Part shown: positions 11,771-18,598 of the stretch, one piece after another
Position numbering within the stretch: position 1 is the stretch's first letter
Layout: each line of letters begins with the position of its first letter
Source: a virus
Virus record (IMG/VR): IMGVR_UViG_3300036835_000852
Coordinates: 1 to 20,075 of that record
DNA: 20,075 nt
Strand: one strand, 5' to 3'
Position numbers and translations under genes: made by a program
Notes under the pieces: model-generated
Told to the model about the DNA's origin: nothing
The model's database searches: none
Seen by the model: only the letters and a program-made list of their open reading frames with translations

Positions 11771-12091
11771 CCACCCCCCCCCTGTCCCGTTATGTCAAGT
11801 CACGCCAGGGCGGGGGAATACCGACGCGCATATTTTTTGGAGCGTCCAGGCGAACGGTCGGAACTCCAGGTGCGGAGGCCACACCACCACCACCACCACC
11901 ACCACGTCGTTTGAGCGAGCGCAGCGAGCGTTGGCGTGCGGAGCGTGGTCCGGTTCGTGCGAATGGGGGGAGCCGGTCTGGCGGGTGAAGGCGGGACCGG
12001 AGGCGACAGACCGGCGTCGGCTTCGGGGCGAGACACCGGGTAATGTCCCACCGTCCACCCGCTGGGCCGCCCCGGTAGGATCGGGGGCGAG
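11771..12091. other. Divergent intergenic region
   Basis: About 320 bases between the minus-strand unit E and the plus-strand unit. No convincing gene. It has a run of nine C (about 11776-11784), a TATTTTTT stretch (11830-11836), a CAC trinucleotide array (11882-11905) and a short self-complementary GAGCGAGCGCAGCGAGCG. No copy of the repeated promoter family is found on the plus strand; a possible -10 (TAGGAT, 12076-12081) lies 10 bases before the first plus-strand ATG but lacks a good -35. Confidence 0.5.
11882..11905. repeat. CAC trinucleotide array
   Basis: Eight consecutive CAC units in non-coding DNA. In one frame they would encode His8, but no supported gene covers them. It is a slippage-prone microsatellite in the divergent control region. 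Confidence 0.85.
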
Positions 12092-12295
12092 ATGCAGGCA
12101 ACGAAGACGGGCAGGCGGGTACGCGTGGTACCCGCGTGCACGTGTGGTCACGAGCTGCAGGACCACTGGGTGCAGCCGCGGATCGGCGAACTCGAATCGG
12201 GCAGCGAGAGCCAGCGGATTGAGCTGGAGCGACCGTGTGGCAGGTGCGAGTGCGCGGATTACGCGCGGCCGAGCCAGCGACGCGACCCGTGTTGA
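12092..12295 (+). CDS. Zinc-binding protein, first plus-strand gene
   Basis: A 67-residue protein with a CTCGHELQDHW segment near residue 16 and CGRCECADY near residue 49. This layout, CxCGHxxxDH plus CxxCxCxxY, is familiar in small hypothetical proteins of actinobacterial phages, whose role is unknown. GGGGGCGAG precedes the ATG directly. It opens a seven-gene unit on the opposite strand to the rest of the window. Confidence 0.65.
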   Translation: MQATKTGRRVRVVPACTCGHELQDHWVQPRIGELESGSESQRIELERPCGRCECADYARPSQRRDPC

Positions 12296-12331
12296 GTGGT
12301 AGCGTGAGCGGGTTGGGAGGTGGGCGAAGCG

Positions 12332-12583
12332 ATGGCCAACCGCTGCGCACGCTGCGACGAGGAGATCACGGAACGGGACGTGCAGGCGCCGTATGACGGG
12401 ACGCCGCTGCACTACGAGTGTGGGATGCGCATGGCGCTGGGCTCGATCGCGCACGTGGAGAAGCGGTGCGGGTGCTACGTGCCGGGGTCAGAGGAGGGCG
12501 ACCCGCCGGGCATGAGCAAGCGGCATGCGGCGCGACTGGTGCAGTTTGCGATCGCGACGCGGGTCTCAGGACGGCAGGCATGA
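12332..12583 (+). CDS. Conserved-looking zinc protein (HYEC...CGC...DPPGM)
   Basis: An 83-residue protein from ATG 12332 (GGGAGG 11 bases upstream; an in-frame GTG at 12320 overlaps that site). Cys5-x2-Cys8 near the N-terminus is followed by HYECGMRMALGSIAHVEKRC and GCYVPGSEEGDPPGMSKR. I recall a family of small phage and bacterial hypothetical proteins with the HxEC, GS-AH, CxC and DPPGM signature. It probably folds around one or two zinc ions. The role is not known. Confidence 0.75.
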   Translation: MANRCARCDEEITERDVQAPYDGTPLHYECGMRMALGSIAHVEKRCGCYVPGSEEGDPPGMSKRHAARLVQFAIATRVSGRQA

Positions 12584-12891
12584 CACTTGATCGTGGGGTG
12601 ATGACTGAGCCAGCTCTGAACGAAACCGAGTATCTCGCTCTCGTGGAGCGCATCCAGCAGGCGATGTGCATCGAGCCGTTCCGTCCGGACGTGGCCGACG
12701 TGATCGTGCTGATCGGAACGTGCCGAGCGCTGAATGACGAGATCGAACGGTTACGGGCGGAACGCGACGAGGCGCGCACTAACTTCGCCAATAGCGAGAT
12801 AGCAACGCTCATCCAGATCAGGCAAGTGCGCGCCGAGAACGAACGGCTGCGGGCCATGATCGACGAGATCGCGGCTGAGGACGACGAGTAG
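12580..12891 (+). CDS. Helical protein with coiled-coil C-terminus
   Basis: A 103-residue protein whose ATG overlaps the preceding stop (ATGA). A second ATG at 12601 is a possible alternative. The C-terminal half (LNDEIERLRAERDEA, then VRAENERLRAMIDEI) is a textbook coiled coil. It resembles the 13061 product in the repeated AENERLR element. Function unknown, probably oligomeric. Confidence 0.65.
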   Translation: MTLDRGVMTEPALNETEYLALVERIQQAMCIEPFRPDVADVIVLIGTCRALNDEIERLRAERDEARTNFANSEIATLIQIRQVRAENERLRAMIDEIAAEDDE

Positions 12892-12905
12892 AGCGAGGAG
12901 GTCGT

Positions 12906-13064
12906 ATGAGCTACCGGCCGGGCGATCGATTTGCGGCGGCGTGCGATGCGTTCGAGGCGAGGATGGCGGCGCGGTTCGCTCGCCAACGGCGGCTGATGCT
13001 GTGGCTCATGCTGCCGCTGTACGTGGGCAGCGCGGGGCTGATCGTGGTCATGGCGCGGTCATGA
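12906..13064 (+). CDS. 52-residue single-pass membrane protein
   Basis: AGGAGG lies a few bases before the ATG. A basic N-terminal region (residues 1-28) is followed by a hydrophobic segment at 30-49 (LMLWLMLPLYVGSAGLIVVM) and a short RS end, suggesting one membrane span with the N-terminus in the cytoplasm. Its stop overlaps the next ATG. It is too short for usual gene cutoffs. Function unknown; a holin-like role is possible but unsupported. Confidence 0.65.
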   Translation: MSYRPGDRFAAACDAFEARMAARFARQRRLMLWLMLPLYVGSAGLIVVMARS

Positions 13065-13417
13065 CCGGCGAGCCCAACATGTCGGTGACGGACGAACCAC
13101 TGGTGCCGTGGAGGGAAATCGCCGCCCAGTCCATAGATCACACCGAAACGTTAGAAGCTGAGCGTGACGAACTCCGCGCCGAGAATGAGCGGCTACAGAC
13201 AGAGAACCAACAACTCAAGGCTCCGGTCACGAACAAGTGGGGCCAGACGCTGACGCCCTACAACCATCTTGTGGTGCAACTGGCCGCAGCTCGCGCTGAG
13301 ATCGAGCGGCTGCGGATCGAACTTCATCGCGTGGCGGAAGGCCGACGCGGCCAACGCGAGCGAGCGGAACGGGCGGAGGCTGAGGTCGAGCGGCTGCGGG
13401 CGGAGCCGAAGTCGTGA
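13061..13417 (+). CDS. Coiled-coil protein
   Basis: A 118-residue protein with two coiled-coil segments (about 28-53 and 72-115, with repeated RAENERLQ and RAEIERLR) separated by a short loop (VTNKWGQTLTPYNH). No cysteine and no catalytic motif. It is coupled to its neighbours by four-base overlaps on both sides. Similar coiled-coil phage proteins are often scaffolds or anti-host factors; here the function is unknown. Confidence 0.7.
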   Translation: MTGEPNMSVTDEPLVPWREIAAQSIDHTETLEAERDELRAENERLQTENQQLKAPVTNKWGQTLTPYNHLVVQLAAARAEIERLRIELHRVAEGRRGQRERAERAEAEVERLRAEPKS

Positions 13418-13662
13418 GCATCGTGTGCAGCGAGTGCGGCGGCGCGCCGATGATCGTGGCCGTGGCGCACCCGATCTGGTGGCGCGGCACGACGCTCGGC
13501 AAGGGCGAGTGCCGCTTCGAGCAGGTGGCCTACTGCCCGAAGTGCGAGGACCCGCCGAGCTTCCACGGGTCGCCCCAGTATTACGACGAGTCCTACGACG
13601 ACTACGTGAACAACTGGCTCGCCCAGACGCTGGACCGGCGCGGACCGCGCGGCTCGTTCTGA
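13414..13662 (+). CDS. Zinc-ribbon-like protein
   Basis: An 82-residue protein from GTG (GTGA overlap). Cys5-x2-Cys8 and a CPKC pair near residues 40-43 form a probable zinc ribbon around a strand-rich segment (PMIVAVAHPIWWR). The C-terminal half is Tyr/Asp-rich (YYDESYDDYVNNWL). The stop overlaps the next ATG (TGATG). Function unknown. Confidence 0.7.
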   Translation: MSIVCSECGGAPMIVAVAHPIWWRGTTLGKGECRFEQVAYCPKCEDPPSFHGSPQYYDESYDDYVNNWLAQTLDRRGPRGSF

Positions 13663-13997
13663 TGCCGCGCTGGACGTGGCGACAGATCCGCGGCTGGTAC
13701 GAGCAGCTGGTCGACAACCGCACGCCAGACGCCTGGCGAATGCAGCAGGCGCTGCGCGGGCTGGACGGCCACGAGCTCGCCGACTGGCAGGCCGACGCCA
13801 GAACTCGGGTGCAGCGCGCACTGATCGACGGCATGGGCGCCCGCCAGCGCTACGACATGGACCCGGTCTTCCACCGCGCGATCGACGCCGTGGCGGAGAT
13901 TGCAACCTGCGCCATCTTCGACGAGCCGACCGTCACCCGCGAGGAGCAGGCCCATCGGCTGGCCGAGTTCGAGGTGGCGTTCTTCCAACAGCAGTAA
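13662..13997 (+). CDS. Helical hypothetical protein, last plus-strand gene
   Basis: A 111-residue protein, mostly helical, starting MPRWTWRQIRGWYEQLV, with one cysteine. No family recognised. It ends only 8 bases before the stop codon of the converging minus-strand unit, so the two transcripts must be read into or terminated within coding DNA. Confidence 0.7.
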   Translation: MPRWTWRQIRGWYEQLVDNRTPDAWRMQQALRGLDGHELADWQADARTRVQRALIDGMGARQRYDMDPVFHRAIDAVAEIATCAIFDEPTVTREEQAHRLAEFEVAFFQQQ

Positions 13998-14005
13998 CCA
14001 TCGTC

Positions 14006-14119
14006 TCAGCGGTGGCGACGGCGGCGATGCACGAGGTCGCTGGCGCAGTAGCCGCCCGCGATGCCGGCCAGCACCACGAACCAGTAGTAGAAGCGCGAGT
14101 GCCGCAGTTGGGGTCTCAT
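14006..14119 (-). CDS. 37-residue membrane peptide
   Basis: The ATG overlaps the HNH gene's stop (ATGA). Residues 10-27 (FYYWFVVLAGIAGGYCAS) form a membrane span flanked by basic residues, with an Arg/His-rich C-terminus. It is the last gene of unit F. Too short for a family match; the coupling to a clear nuclease gene supports it. Confidence 0.6.
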   Translation of the reverse strand: MRPQLRHSRFYYWFVVLAGIAGGYCASDLVHRRRRHR

Positions 14120-14343
14120 CGGCGTCCGTGGCGGCGGCGATGGCACGCCCGGCACAGCACCAGGACGTCGGCGTAGCGCTCGCGGCCCAGGCGCGCGTAG
14201 CTCAGGTGGTGCACGTCCAGGCTCGGCGGCTGCTTGCCGCAGCTCTGGCAGGTGGCGTGCGCGCGCGCGATCGCGCGGGTGCGAAAGCCGAGCCAGTGCG
14301 GCGTGCGCAGGTAGCGCTGTCGGTAGGTCGTGCGCTTCATCAT
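14116..14343 (-). CDS. HNH endonuclease
   Basis: A 75-residue single-domain HNH nuclease: CQSC near residues 32-35, DVHHLSY with the catalytic His pair near 43, and VLCRACHRRRH at the end, giving the usual CxxC...HH...CxxCH arrangement of the zinc-stabilised beta-beta-alpha-metal fold. Two ATGs are available; the one at 14343 overlaps the upstream stop (TGATG). In tailed phages such small HNH proteins often assist DNA packaging or act as homing or nicking enzymes. No terminase gene is visible here to decide. Confidence 0.9.
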   Translation of the reverse strand: MMKRTTYRQRYLRTPHWLGFRTRAIARAHATCQSCGKQPPSLDVHHLSYARLGRERYADVLVLCRACHRRRHGRR

Positions 14344-14630
14344 CACGATCCAGCCTGGTCCTGCGCGCCGCGGAGCGCCTGGCTGACCGCGGCGCGGTAC
14401 TCGACGTAGGCGTCCTCGAGCTCGTCGCTCCAGCGCTCGAGCTCGCCGGGCTGAGGCGCCTGCACGTGCCCGATCGCAAGCAGGTACGCCCCGTTGTGGT
14501 ACGCGTCGAGCGTCCGCTCCAGCCGGCCGCGGGCGATCTGCATGCGCGTGAACAGCCCCGGCGCGTCCATGCCCCGCCATCCAGGGTAGGACATCCGTTC
14601 GGAAACCACCGCCACTGGACCGGCGCTCAC
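14343..14630 (-). CDS. Helical hypothetical protein
   Basis: A 95-residue protein from a GTG that overlaps the upstream stop. A long acidic helix (ELERWSDELEDAYVEYR) dominates the C-terminal half. No cysteines. Function unknown; it is translationally coupled to the HNH gene. Confidence 0.65.
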   Translation of the reverse strand: MSAGPVAVVSERMSYPGWRGMDAPGLFTRMQIARGRLERTLDAYHNGAYLLAIGHVQAPQPGELERWSDELEDAYVEYRAAVSQALRGAQDQAGS

Positions 14631-14869
14631 AGGTCGATGGGCACGGGTTCGCCCAGCTTCACGACACCCTGCTCGTCGGGCGGCAGGAAGTCGCCCCCGA
14701 CTTGCTCAAAGGGTGGCTCGTAGCTCACCGCGTGTCGCCGGTGATGCATCCGGTCCAGCCATCGACGCAGCTCGGCGGCGAGCACGCTGGAGAGCGCCTC
14801 CGCTTCGAGCACGCTGAGCGATTCGTCGGCTGGCAGGATCGCCGACTGCTCAAAGACGTACTTGGGCAT
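14627..14869 (-). CDS. Hypothetical protein
   Basis: An 80-residue protein from ATG 14869 (TGATG overlap with the upstream stop). It has a helical middle (SVLEAEALSSVLAAELRRWL) and a Pro/Gly-rich C-terminal part. No motif recognised. The upstream extension of the frame has a different composition, supporting this start. Confidence 0.65.
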   Translation of the reverse strand: MPKYVFEQSAILPADESLSVLEAEALSSVLAAELRRWLDRMHHRRHAVSYEPPFEQVGGDFLPPDEQGVVKLGEPVPIDL

Positions 14870-15219
14870 CAATCGGTCGAGCCCATCCGCGCGTCCATGA
14901 AGCACACCACGCATACGCGCTTGGGGCCCGGCGGCGTGCTGCGCGCCACCCACACGCGACGGTTGCAGACCGCGCAGCGCTCCATCTTCGCGCCGACGGC
15001 GTGCGGCGCCGGCACGCGCACCACCAGCACGATCGCGGTTGCGTCGAGCTCGGACTCGTCGGCCTCGGGAATGCCCAGCTCGCTGACCGGGTCGACGCCC
15101 GTCAGCAGACGCACCTCGCGTCGCGTCGCCGACGTCACGCGCGGCTGCTGAGACAGGTACTCGCTCAAGCGGCGCACCGTCTCCTCATTGCGCGCTTGAT
15201 GCCCGTCGCTGTCGCCCAC
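14869..15219 (-). CDS. Protein with C-terminal zinc ribbon
   Basis: A 116-residue protein from GTG 15219. The N-terminal half is helical and charged; after a short hydrophobic strand (TAIVLVVRVP) come CAVCNRRVWVARS and CVVCFMD, a compact C-x2-C...C-x2-C ribbon. No strong ribosome binding site is seen, so the start is uncertain. Function unknown. Confidence 0.65.
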   Translation of the reverse strand: MGDSDGHQARNEETVRRLSEYLSQQPRVTSATRREVRLLTGVDPVSELGIPEADESELDATAIVLVVRVPAPHAVGAKMERCAVCNRRVWVARSTPPGPKRVCVVCFMDARMGSTD

Positions 15220-15228
15220 GCGGTTCTT

Positions 15229-15357
15229 TCATGCGTCGCCCGCCCACCACAGCACGTGGCCGCAGCTCGGATGGCGGCCCACCTGACGTCCGGTGCGCGC
15301 CTGGGCGTCGCCTCGACGTTGCTGGCGCGCGCTCAGGTTGCAGCGCGTGCAACTCAC
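15229..15357 (-). CDS. 42-residue Cys/His peptide
   Basis: The GTG start overlaps the SAP-like gene's stop (GTGA). Cys3-x2-Cys6 and Cys32-x-His34 could hold one zinc ion around a basic stretch (ARQQRRGDAQART). Below usual size cutoffs, but the overlap and the Cys/His pattern support it. Confidence 0.5.
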   Translation of the reverse strand: MSCTRCNLSARQQRRGDAQARTGRQVGRHPSCGHVLWWAGDA

Positions 15358-15521
15358 GGCCGACTCTCGCGGGTCTGGCGCTCGTAGCGCTCGATCCATT
15401 CGATCAGCTCGTGCTTGCGCATCTGGCTCAGGTACGGCGGTGGACCGCCGTGCTCGCGCAGCCACTGGCGCAGCTCCTTGACCCGCATCGACCGCCAGTT
15501 CGGCGGGAGCTGGGCGGCCAC
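15354..15521 (-). CDS. SAP-like DNA-binding mini-protein
   Basis: A 55-residue protein read from GTG with GGAGG eight bases upstream. An ATG four bases before is in another frame. Residues 12-49 (MRVKELRQWLREHGG, then LSQMRKHELIEWIERY) match the helix-turn-helix pattern of SAP/HeH domains: V-x-ELRxWLxxHG...LxxMRKxELIxWI. SAP domains bind DNA or RNA non-specifically and often accompany nucleases. Here it is a stand-alone domain close to HNH and endonuclease VII genes. Confidence 0.65.
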   Translation of the reverse strand: MAAQLPPNWRSMRVKELRQWLREHGGPPPYLSQMRKHELIEWIERYERQTRESRP

Positions 15522-15535
15522 TCATGCCACCTCCA

Positions 15536-15853
15536 TCATGCCGGCGCCTCAGTTTGAACTGGCTCGGCGGGTGCTTCGACTGACACTTGACCGGATGGCG
15601 TCATGACACGCTCCCCGTGCTCGCGCGCCATCTCCGGCTCGATCGTCGAATACAACCACTCCGCGCAGGCCTGCAGCGAGCCGCGAATCACGCGCTCGGG
15701 CGGCGGCGGCGCGGTCTGCACGATCCACTTGTTCTTGGCGTCCTGCACGCAGTAGCCGATCACGTGGCCGTTCAGGCGCACCACCAGGCGCGCGTTGTCG
15801 AGCTTCTCCTGGATGATCGTCAGCAGCGCGATGTCGGTGAGTGGTCCAGGCAT
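15536..15853 (-). CDS. Hypothetical protein
   Basis: A 105-residue protein. Residues 22-48 look strand-rich (ARLVVRLNGHVIGYCV, then KNKWIVQTAPP), followed by a helix and an acidic Pro/Ala tail. The ATG at 15853 lies inside the end of the upstream Cys-rich gene. No family recognised. Confidence 0.7.
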   Translation of the reverse strand: MPGPLTDIALLTIIQEKLDNARLVVRLNGHVIGYCVQDAKNKWIVQTAPPPPERVIRGSLQACAEWLYSTIEPEMAREHGERVMTPSGQVSVEAPAEPVQTEAPA

Positions 15854-15993
15854 TCGCAGTTCTCCAGCCGGCAGACGTCGGGATCGCACACGTGCGCGCA
15901 GCACGCGACCTGCATGCAAGCGCAATAAGGGCAGTGGTATTGCCCAATTGGAGCCCCACAGAGCGCCATCGGATCTTCAGGGCACTTGACCAC
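15820..15993 (-). CDS. Very cysteine-rich protein related to endonuclease VII N-terminus
   Basis: A 57-residue protein from GTG 15993, with GGAGG six bases upstream. It has 12 cysteines (4, 12, 21, 24, 26, 31, 32, 36, 41, 46, 48, 57). Residues 4-24 (CPEDPMALCGAPIGQYHCPYC) align with residues 12-32 of the neighbouring endonuclease VII homologue, so this gene probably arose by duplication of that segment followed by a new Cys-rich tail. It overlaps the downstream gene by 34 bases. Confidence 0.65.
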   Translation of the reverse strand: MVKCPEDPMALCGAPIGQYHCPYCACMQVACCAHVCDPDVCRLENCECLDHSPTSRC

Positions 15994-16507
15994 GATGAGC
16001 CTCCAGATATGCGAGCAGTCCGCGGATGCGGGCTGGATCGTCTGCTAGCACCCCCAACGCCACATTGCAGCCGGCGCAGAGGAGAGCGCGCCTTCTACCG
16101 GTGTCGTGATCGTGGTCGGACTGAGTCGCTGGGCGGCCACACCCTTCGATAGCGCAGACGCCTTGCTGGGCCTCAAAAGCGGCGTCCCACTCATCAGGCG
16201 TCCAGTCAGCTCTCCGCAAACCCTGGCGCCGTCGCATGGCGCGAAGCTTCTCCGGGTTCGCAGCACGCCATTCCTTGACGCGTCGATACCCATTGGCTTT
16301 CCGGTACGCCTGCTGGGCCTTGCCGACGCACACCTTGCACGTGGGCCGAAGTCCATCGCGACCCTGACTGTGCCGGTAGAAGAACTCGGTTGTGCGCGGC
16401 TTCGCCTCTCCGCAGTCCGGGCAGTGGTACTGGCCAATCGGCTGGCCGCACAGTTCCATCGGGTCTTCGGGACAGCGCTCGCCCTGGCGCTCGACCACCT
16501 CGGTCAT
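15977..16507 (-). CDS. Recombination endonuclease VII-like nuclease
   Basis: A 176-residue protein. The C-terminal domain has CAIEGCG (118-124), then SDHDHDTGRRRALLCAGCN (130-148) and ALGVLADDPARIRGLLAYL, the signature of the endonuclease VII family (HNH/His-Me fold, two zinc-binding CxxC pairs). It has an extra N-terminal zinc segment (CPEDPMELCGQPIGQYHCPDC) and a CKVC pair near 57-60. In T4 this enzyme resolves branched DNA before packaging. The ATG overlaps the preceding stop. Confidence 0.9.
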   Translation of the reverse strand: MTEVVERQGERCPEDPMELCGQPIGQYHCPDCGEAKPRTTEFFYRHSQGRDGLRPTCKVCVGKAQQAYRKANGYRRVKEWRAANPEKLRAMRRRQGLRRADWTPDEWDAAFEAQQGVCAIEGCGRPATQSDHDHDTGRRRALLCAGCNVALGVLADDPARIRGLLAYLEAHRGQVP

Positions 16508-16728
16508 CGCTCCGGCACCTGGATGATCCCCGCGGCGTTCACCATCGGCAGCATCGCCAGCGCGAGCGCATGGCGGTCTTCGGGATCGGAGAGCGGCCAG
16601 GCGGCGATGAAGCCTTCGAGCGCAGACAGCGCGTCCCGCTCGGGGTGACCGAGTGACCACCACGCGGAGAACTCCGCGAAGCATCGCGCCGCCTGGGCTT
16701 CGATCTGCTCGCGCTGGCGCTCGGTCAT
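16504..16728 (-). CDS. Helical hypothetical protein
   Basis: A 74-residue protein of mostly helical, Ala/Trp-containing sequence (AQAARCFAEFSAWWSLG, then SALEGFIAAWPLSDPE). The ATG overlaps the preceding stop as ATGA. One cysteine. No family recognised. Confidence 0.7.
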   Translation of the reverse strand: MTERQREQIEAQAARCFAEFSAWWSLGHPERDALSALEGFIAAWPLSDPEDRHALALAMLPMVNAAGIIQVPER

Positions 16729-16829
16729 AGCTGGTCCAGGACGCGCTCGGCGAGCGTGCGGAAGTGCGCCCCGTCGAGAATCGTCCACCGATCGCCCATC
16801 ACGATCAGCACGTTGGTGCAGGTCGTCAT
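16725..16829 (-). CDS. 34-residue hypothetical peptide
   Basis: ATG and TGA both overlap neighbouring genes by four bases, so the frame fits the operon exactly. The sequence (TTCTNVLIVMGDRWTILDG) is strand-rich. It is short, so the support is position rather than composition. Confidence 0.5.
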   Translation of the reverse strand: MTTCTNVLIVMGDRWTILDGAHFRTLAERVLDQL

Positions 16830-17482
16830 TCATTCGGCAACAATGGGTCGATGGCGGCGCGCATGCGCTGCAGCGCGGCGATGGCTGCTGGCCCTTCCGC
16901 TTCGGCTTCGGCCAGCAGCAGCGGGTAGCCGCTGTCGATCGACGCCAGCACCTCGTCACGCGTGGCCGGCCGGCCTTCGCACTGCCAGATGCACTCGCTG
17001 GGGCTGCCGATCTTGAGCAGAACTCCGCCCGTCGCCGGGAAGAGCCGATAGCCCTCGCGCGTGACCCACAGCAGCGTGACGCCCGGCTGGCGCGCGATCA
17101 TCGTGCCCGCCGGCGCGATCGACTCGGGATGCAGATGGTCGGTCCGTCGCCGCTGCTCGCGCTGGGTCAGAAACGGACACACCGCCGCCGCGTACTCGGC
17201 ACATTCTCGGTGCATCGGCGGCTCGGCGGTGGTGCGATTGATCGCGCACATCGGACCGATGACGAACACCTGCCAGCGCCCCAGCGGCTCACCGCACAGC
17301 CAGCACAGCTTGAGCTTGACCGCGCGCACCAGCTTGCGCTGATCGGCCAGGCGGAAATCCCAGTTGCCCTGCTCGTCCTGGTCGACGAACCACGGCACCA
17401 CGAAGCCACGCGTGCGGGGCCGACCCGCCAGTCGCGCGGGCACCTCGATCTCGGTCCAGGCATGCAGATCAGTGCTCGTCAT
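16826..17482 (-). CDS. Conserved-looking phage zinc protein (CWLCGEPLG...HRECAEYAA)
   Basis: A 218-residue protein with residues about 60-105 carrying CWLCGEPLGRWQVFVIGPMC, then PPMHRECAEYAAAVCPFL, a Cys/His set likely to bind zinc. I recall phage and bacterial hypothetical proteins with the same CWxCG, GPMCAxNR and HRxCAEYxxxxCPFL motif; their function is not established. The C-terminal half is strand-rich then helical. The ATG overlaps the upstream stop. Confidence 0.8.
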   Translation of the reverse strand: MTSTDLHAWTEIEVPARLAGRPRTRGFVVPWFVDQDEQGNWDFRLADQRKLVRAVKLKLCWLCGEPLGRWQVFVIGPMCAINRTTAEPPMHRECAEYAAAVCPFLTQREQRRRTDHLHPESIAPAGTMIARQPGVTLLWVTREGYRLFPATGGVLLKIGSPSECIWQCEGRPATRDEVLASIDSGYPLLLAEAEAEGPAAIAALQRMRAAIDPLLPNE

Positions 17483-17697
17483 GACGGTGTCGTGAGCTCC
17501 CGCAGCGCCAGGTGCAGCAGCTGCACGATGCGGCGCTGGTCGAAATACGGGTCGTCCGGCAGGTACAGGTGCACCTCACCGCTGAACTCGTCGTGGCCGA
17601 TGGCCAGCAGCAGCGCCGGCGTGGCGTGGTCGTTGATGCAGTCCTTCGCCCAGGTTTCCAGACGCTCGTGGGCGATGCGCTCGACGTCGACCGACAT
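17479..17697 (-). CDS. Hypothetical protein
   Basis: A 72-residue protein from ATG 17697, which overlaps the DUF5131 gene's stop (TGATG). It is a helix-strand-helix sequence: HERLETWAKDCINDH, then ALLLAIGHDEFSGEVHLYLP, then a helical end. No family recognised; it is coupled to the DUF5131 gene. Confidence 0.65.
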   Translation of the reverse strand: MSVDVERIAHERLETWAKDCINDHATPALLLAIGHDEFSGEVHLYLPDDPYFDQRRIVQLLHLALRELTTPS

Positions 17698-18593
17698 CAC
17701 AGGAGCGCCCCCTGCTCCAACACGGCCTCCTCCATCGCCTTCTTCCGCACGCCGCCGAGCTTCCCACCAACACCGGGCACCGTCGGCCACTCGTGATGCA
17801 GCCGGCCGTCGAGCTCGGGCCTGACCCCCGGCCCGTACGCCGAGTGCTGCTTGAAGAAGAACGCGATGTCCATCTCACGGCACTGGTCGCGCATGTAGCG
17901 CGCCCAATCCGGGTCCATCATCTGGCTGCGCCAGTTGCGCCCGCTCTTGCCGCCAGTGATGACCCACAGACGTTTGGGATCGACGGCTCTGGCCAGCTGC
18001 TCGATGTTGATGGGACCCGTCGCGGGCTCATGACTGACGAAGATGACTGGCGCCGGCAGGTCGATCGCGTAGGGCATGCGCTCGTCGAAGAACGCCTGGC
18101 TGCCGGCCGAGAAGCCGATCCAGGCATTGCGCGGCCACTGCCCTTCCATCCAGTGCTTCGGCACGTACCGGCTCACCAGCTGGATGCGCTTGGTCAGGAT
18201 CTTCCAGTCGATGAAGGTCGTGTTCTCGACCGTACGCAGCGCGAGCTTGCGCGGATCGACGAGCATCGGATGCGCCTCGAAGATGTCCGACATCGAGTGG
18301 GCGAAGCCGCACATCCGCTCGTTCGCCTTCATCGCCGCGGCGTTCCAGGCGTACGGCTCGGCGTTGTGTTTGTCGCCGAACAGCCGTCGCGGGGTTGAGA
18401 GCGGCGGGCCCCAGATCTCAGGGTTGACCTTGCCGGTCTCGGGGTGCGATGTCCCGTTCCAGCTACCGCCGCGGGCTGATCGCGCGAAATCGCGCGCGTA
18501 GCAGTCGCCGCACTCCTCGTCGGTGACCTCCAGACACCCCCACCACCAGTTCATCGTGTAGTCGGTCCAGCCGATGCCGGTCTTCTTGCCCAT
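17697..18593 (-). CDS. Phage Gp37/Gp68-family (DUF5131) three-Cys protein
   Basis: A 298-residue protein. The N-terminus IGWTDYTMNWWWGC...ECGDCYA gives the three-cysteine motif Cys20-x7-Cys28-x2-Cys31 typical of this family. Other hallmarks are MSDIFEAHPML (about 101-111), LTKRIQL (133-139), WIGFSAGSQ (157-165), VSHEPATGPI (186-195) and VITGGKSGRNWRSQMMDPDWARYMRDQC (216-243), as in a TIM-barrel-like, radical-SAM-related fold. The family is common in phages and is often paired with a three-Cys-motif partner (TcmP) gene; no such partner is visible here. The reaction is unknown. Confidence 0.92.
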   Translation of the reverse strand: MGKKTGIGWTDYTMNWWWGCLEVTDEECGDCYARDFARSARGGSWNGTSHPETGKVNPEIWGPPLSTPRRLFGDKHNAEPYAWNAAAMKANERMCGFAHSMSDIFEAHPMLVDPRKLALRTVENTTFIDWKILTKRIQLVSRYVPKHWMEGQWPRNAWIGFSAGSQAFFDERMPYAIDLPAPVIFVSHEPATGPINIEQLARAVDPKRLWVITGGKSGRNWRSQMMDPDWARYMRDQCREMDIAFFFKQHSAYGPGVRPELDGRLHHEWPTVPGVGGKLGGVRKKAMEEAVLEQGALL

Positions 18594-18598
18594 ATCGC

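Noticed and set aside
11702-11914. A plus-strand frame ending in His8.
   Set aside because: It covers promoter 5 and the CAC array, lacks a ribosome binding site and has no protein-like composition; the histidines come from the microsatellite.
15523-15525. The ATG at 15525 as the start of a 98-residue protein.
   Set aside because: It is four bases from GGAGG and its frame gives an Arg/Ala-rich sequence; the GTG four bases further gives the SAP-like protein with ideal spacing. The end of the ATG frame is instead used by the separate Cys/His mini-gene at 15229-15357.
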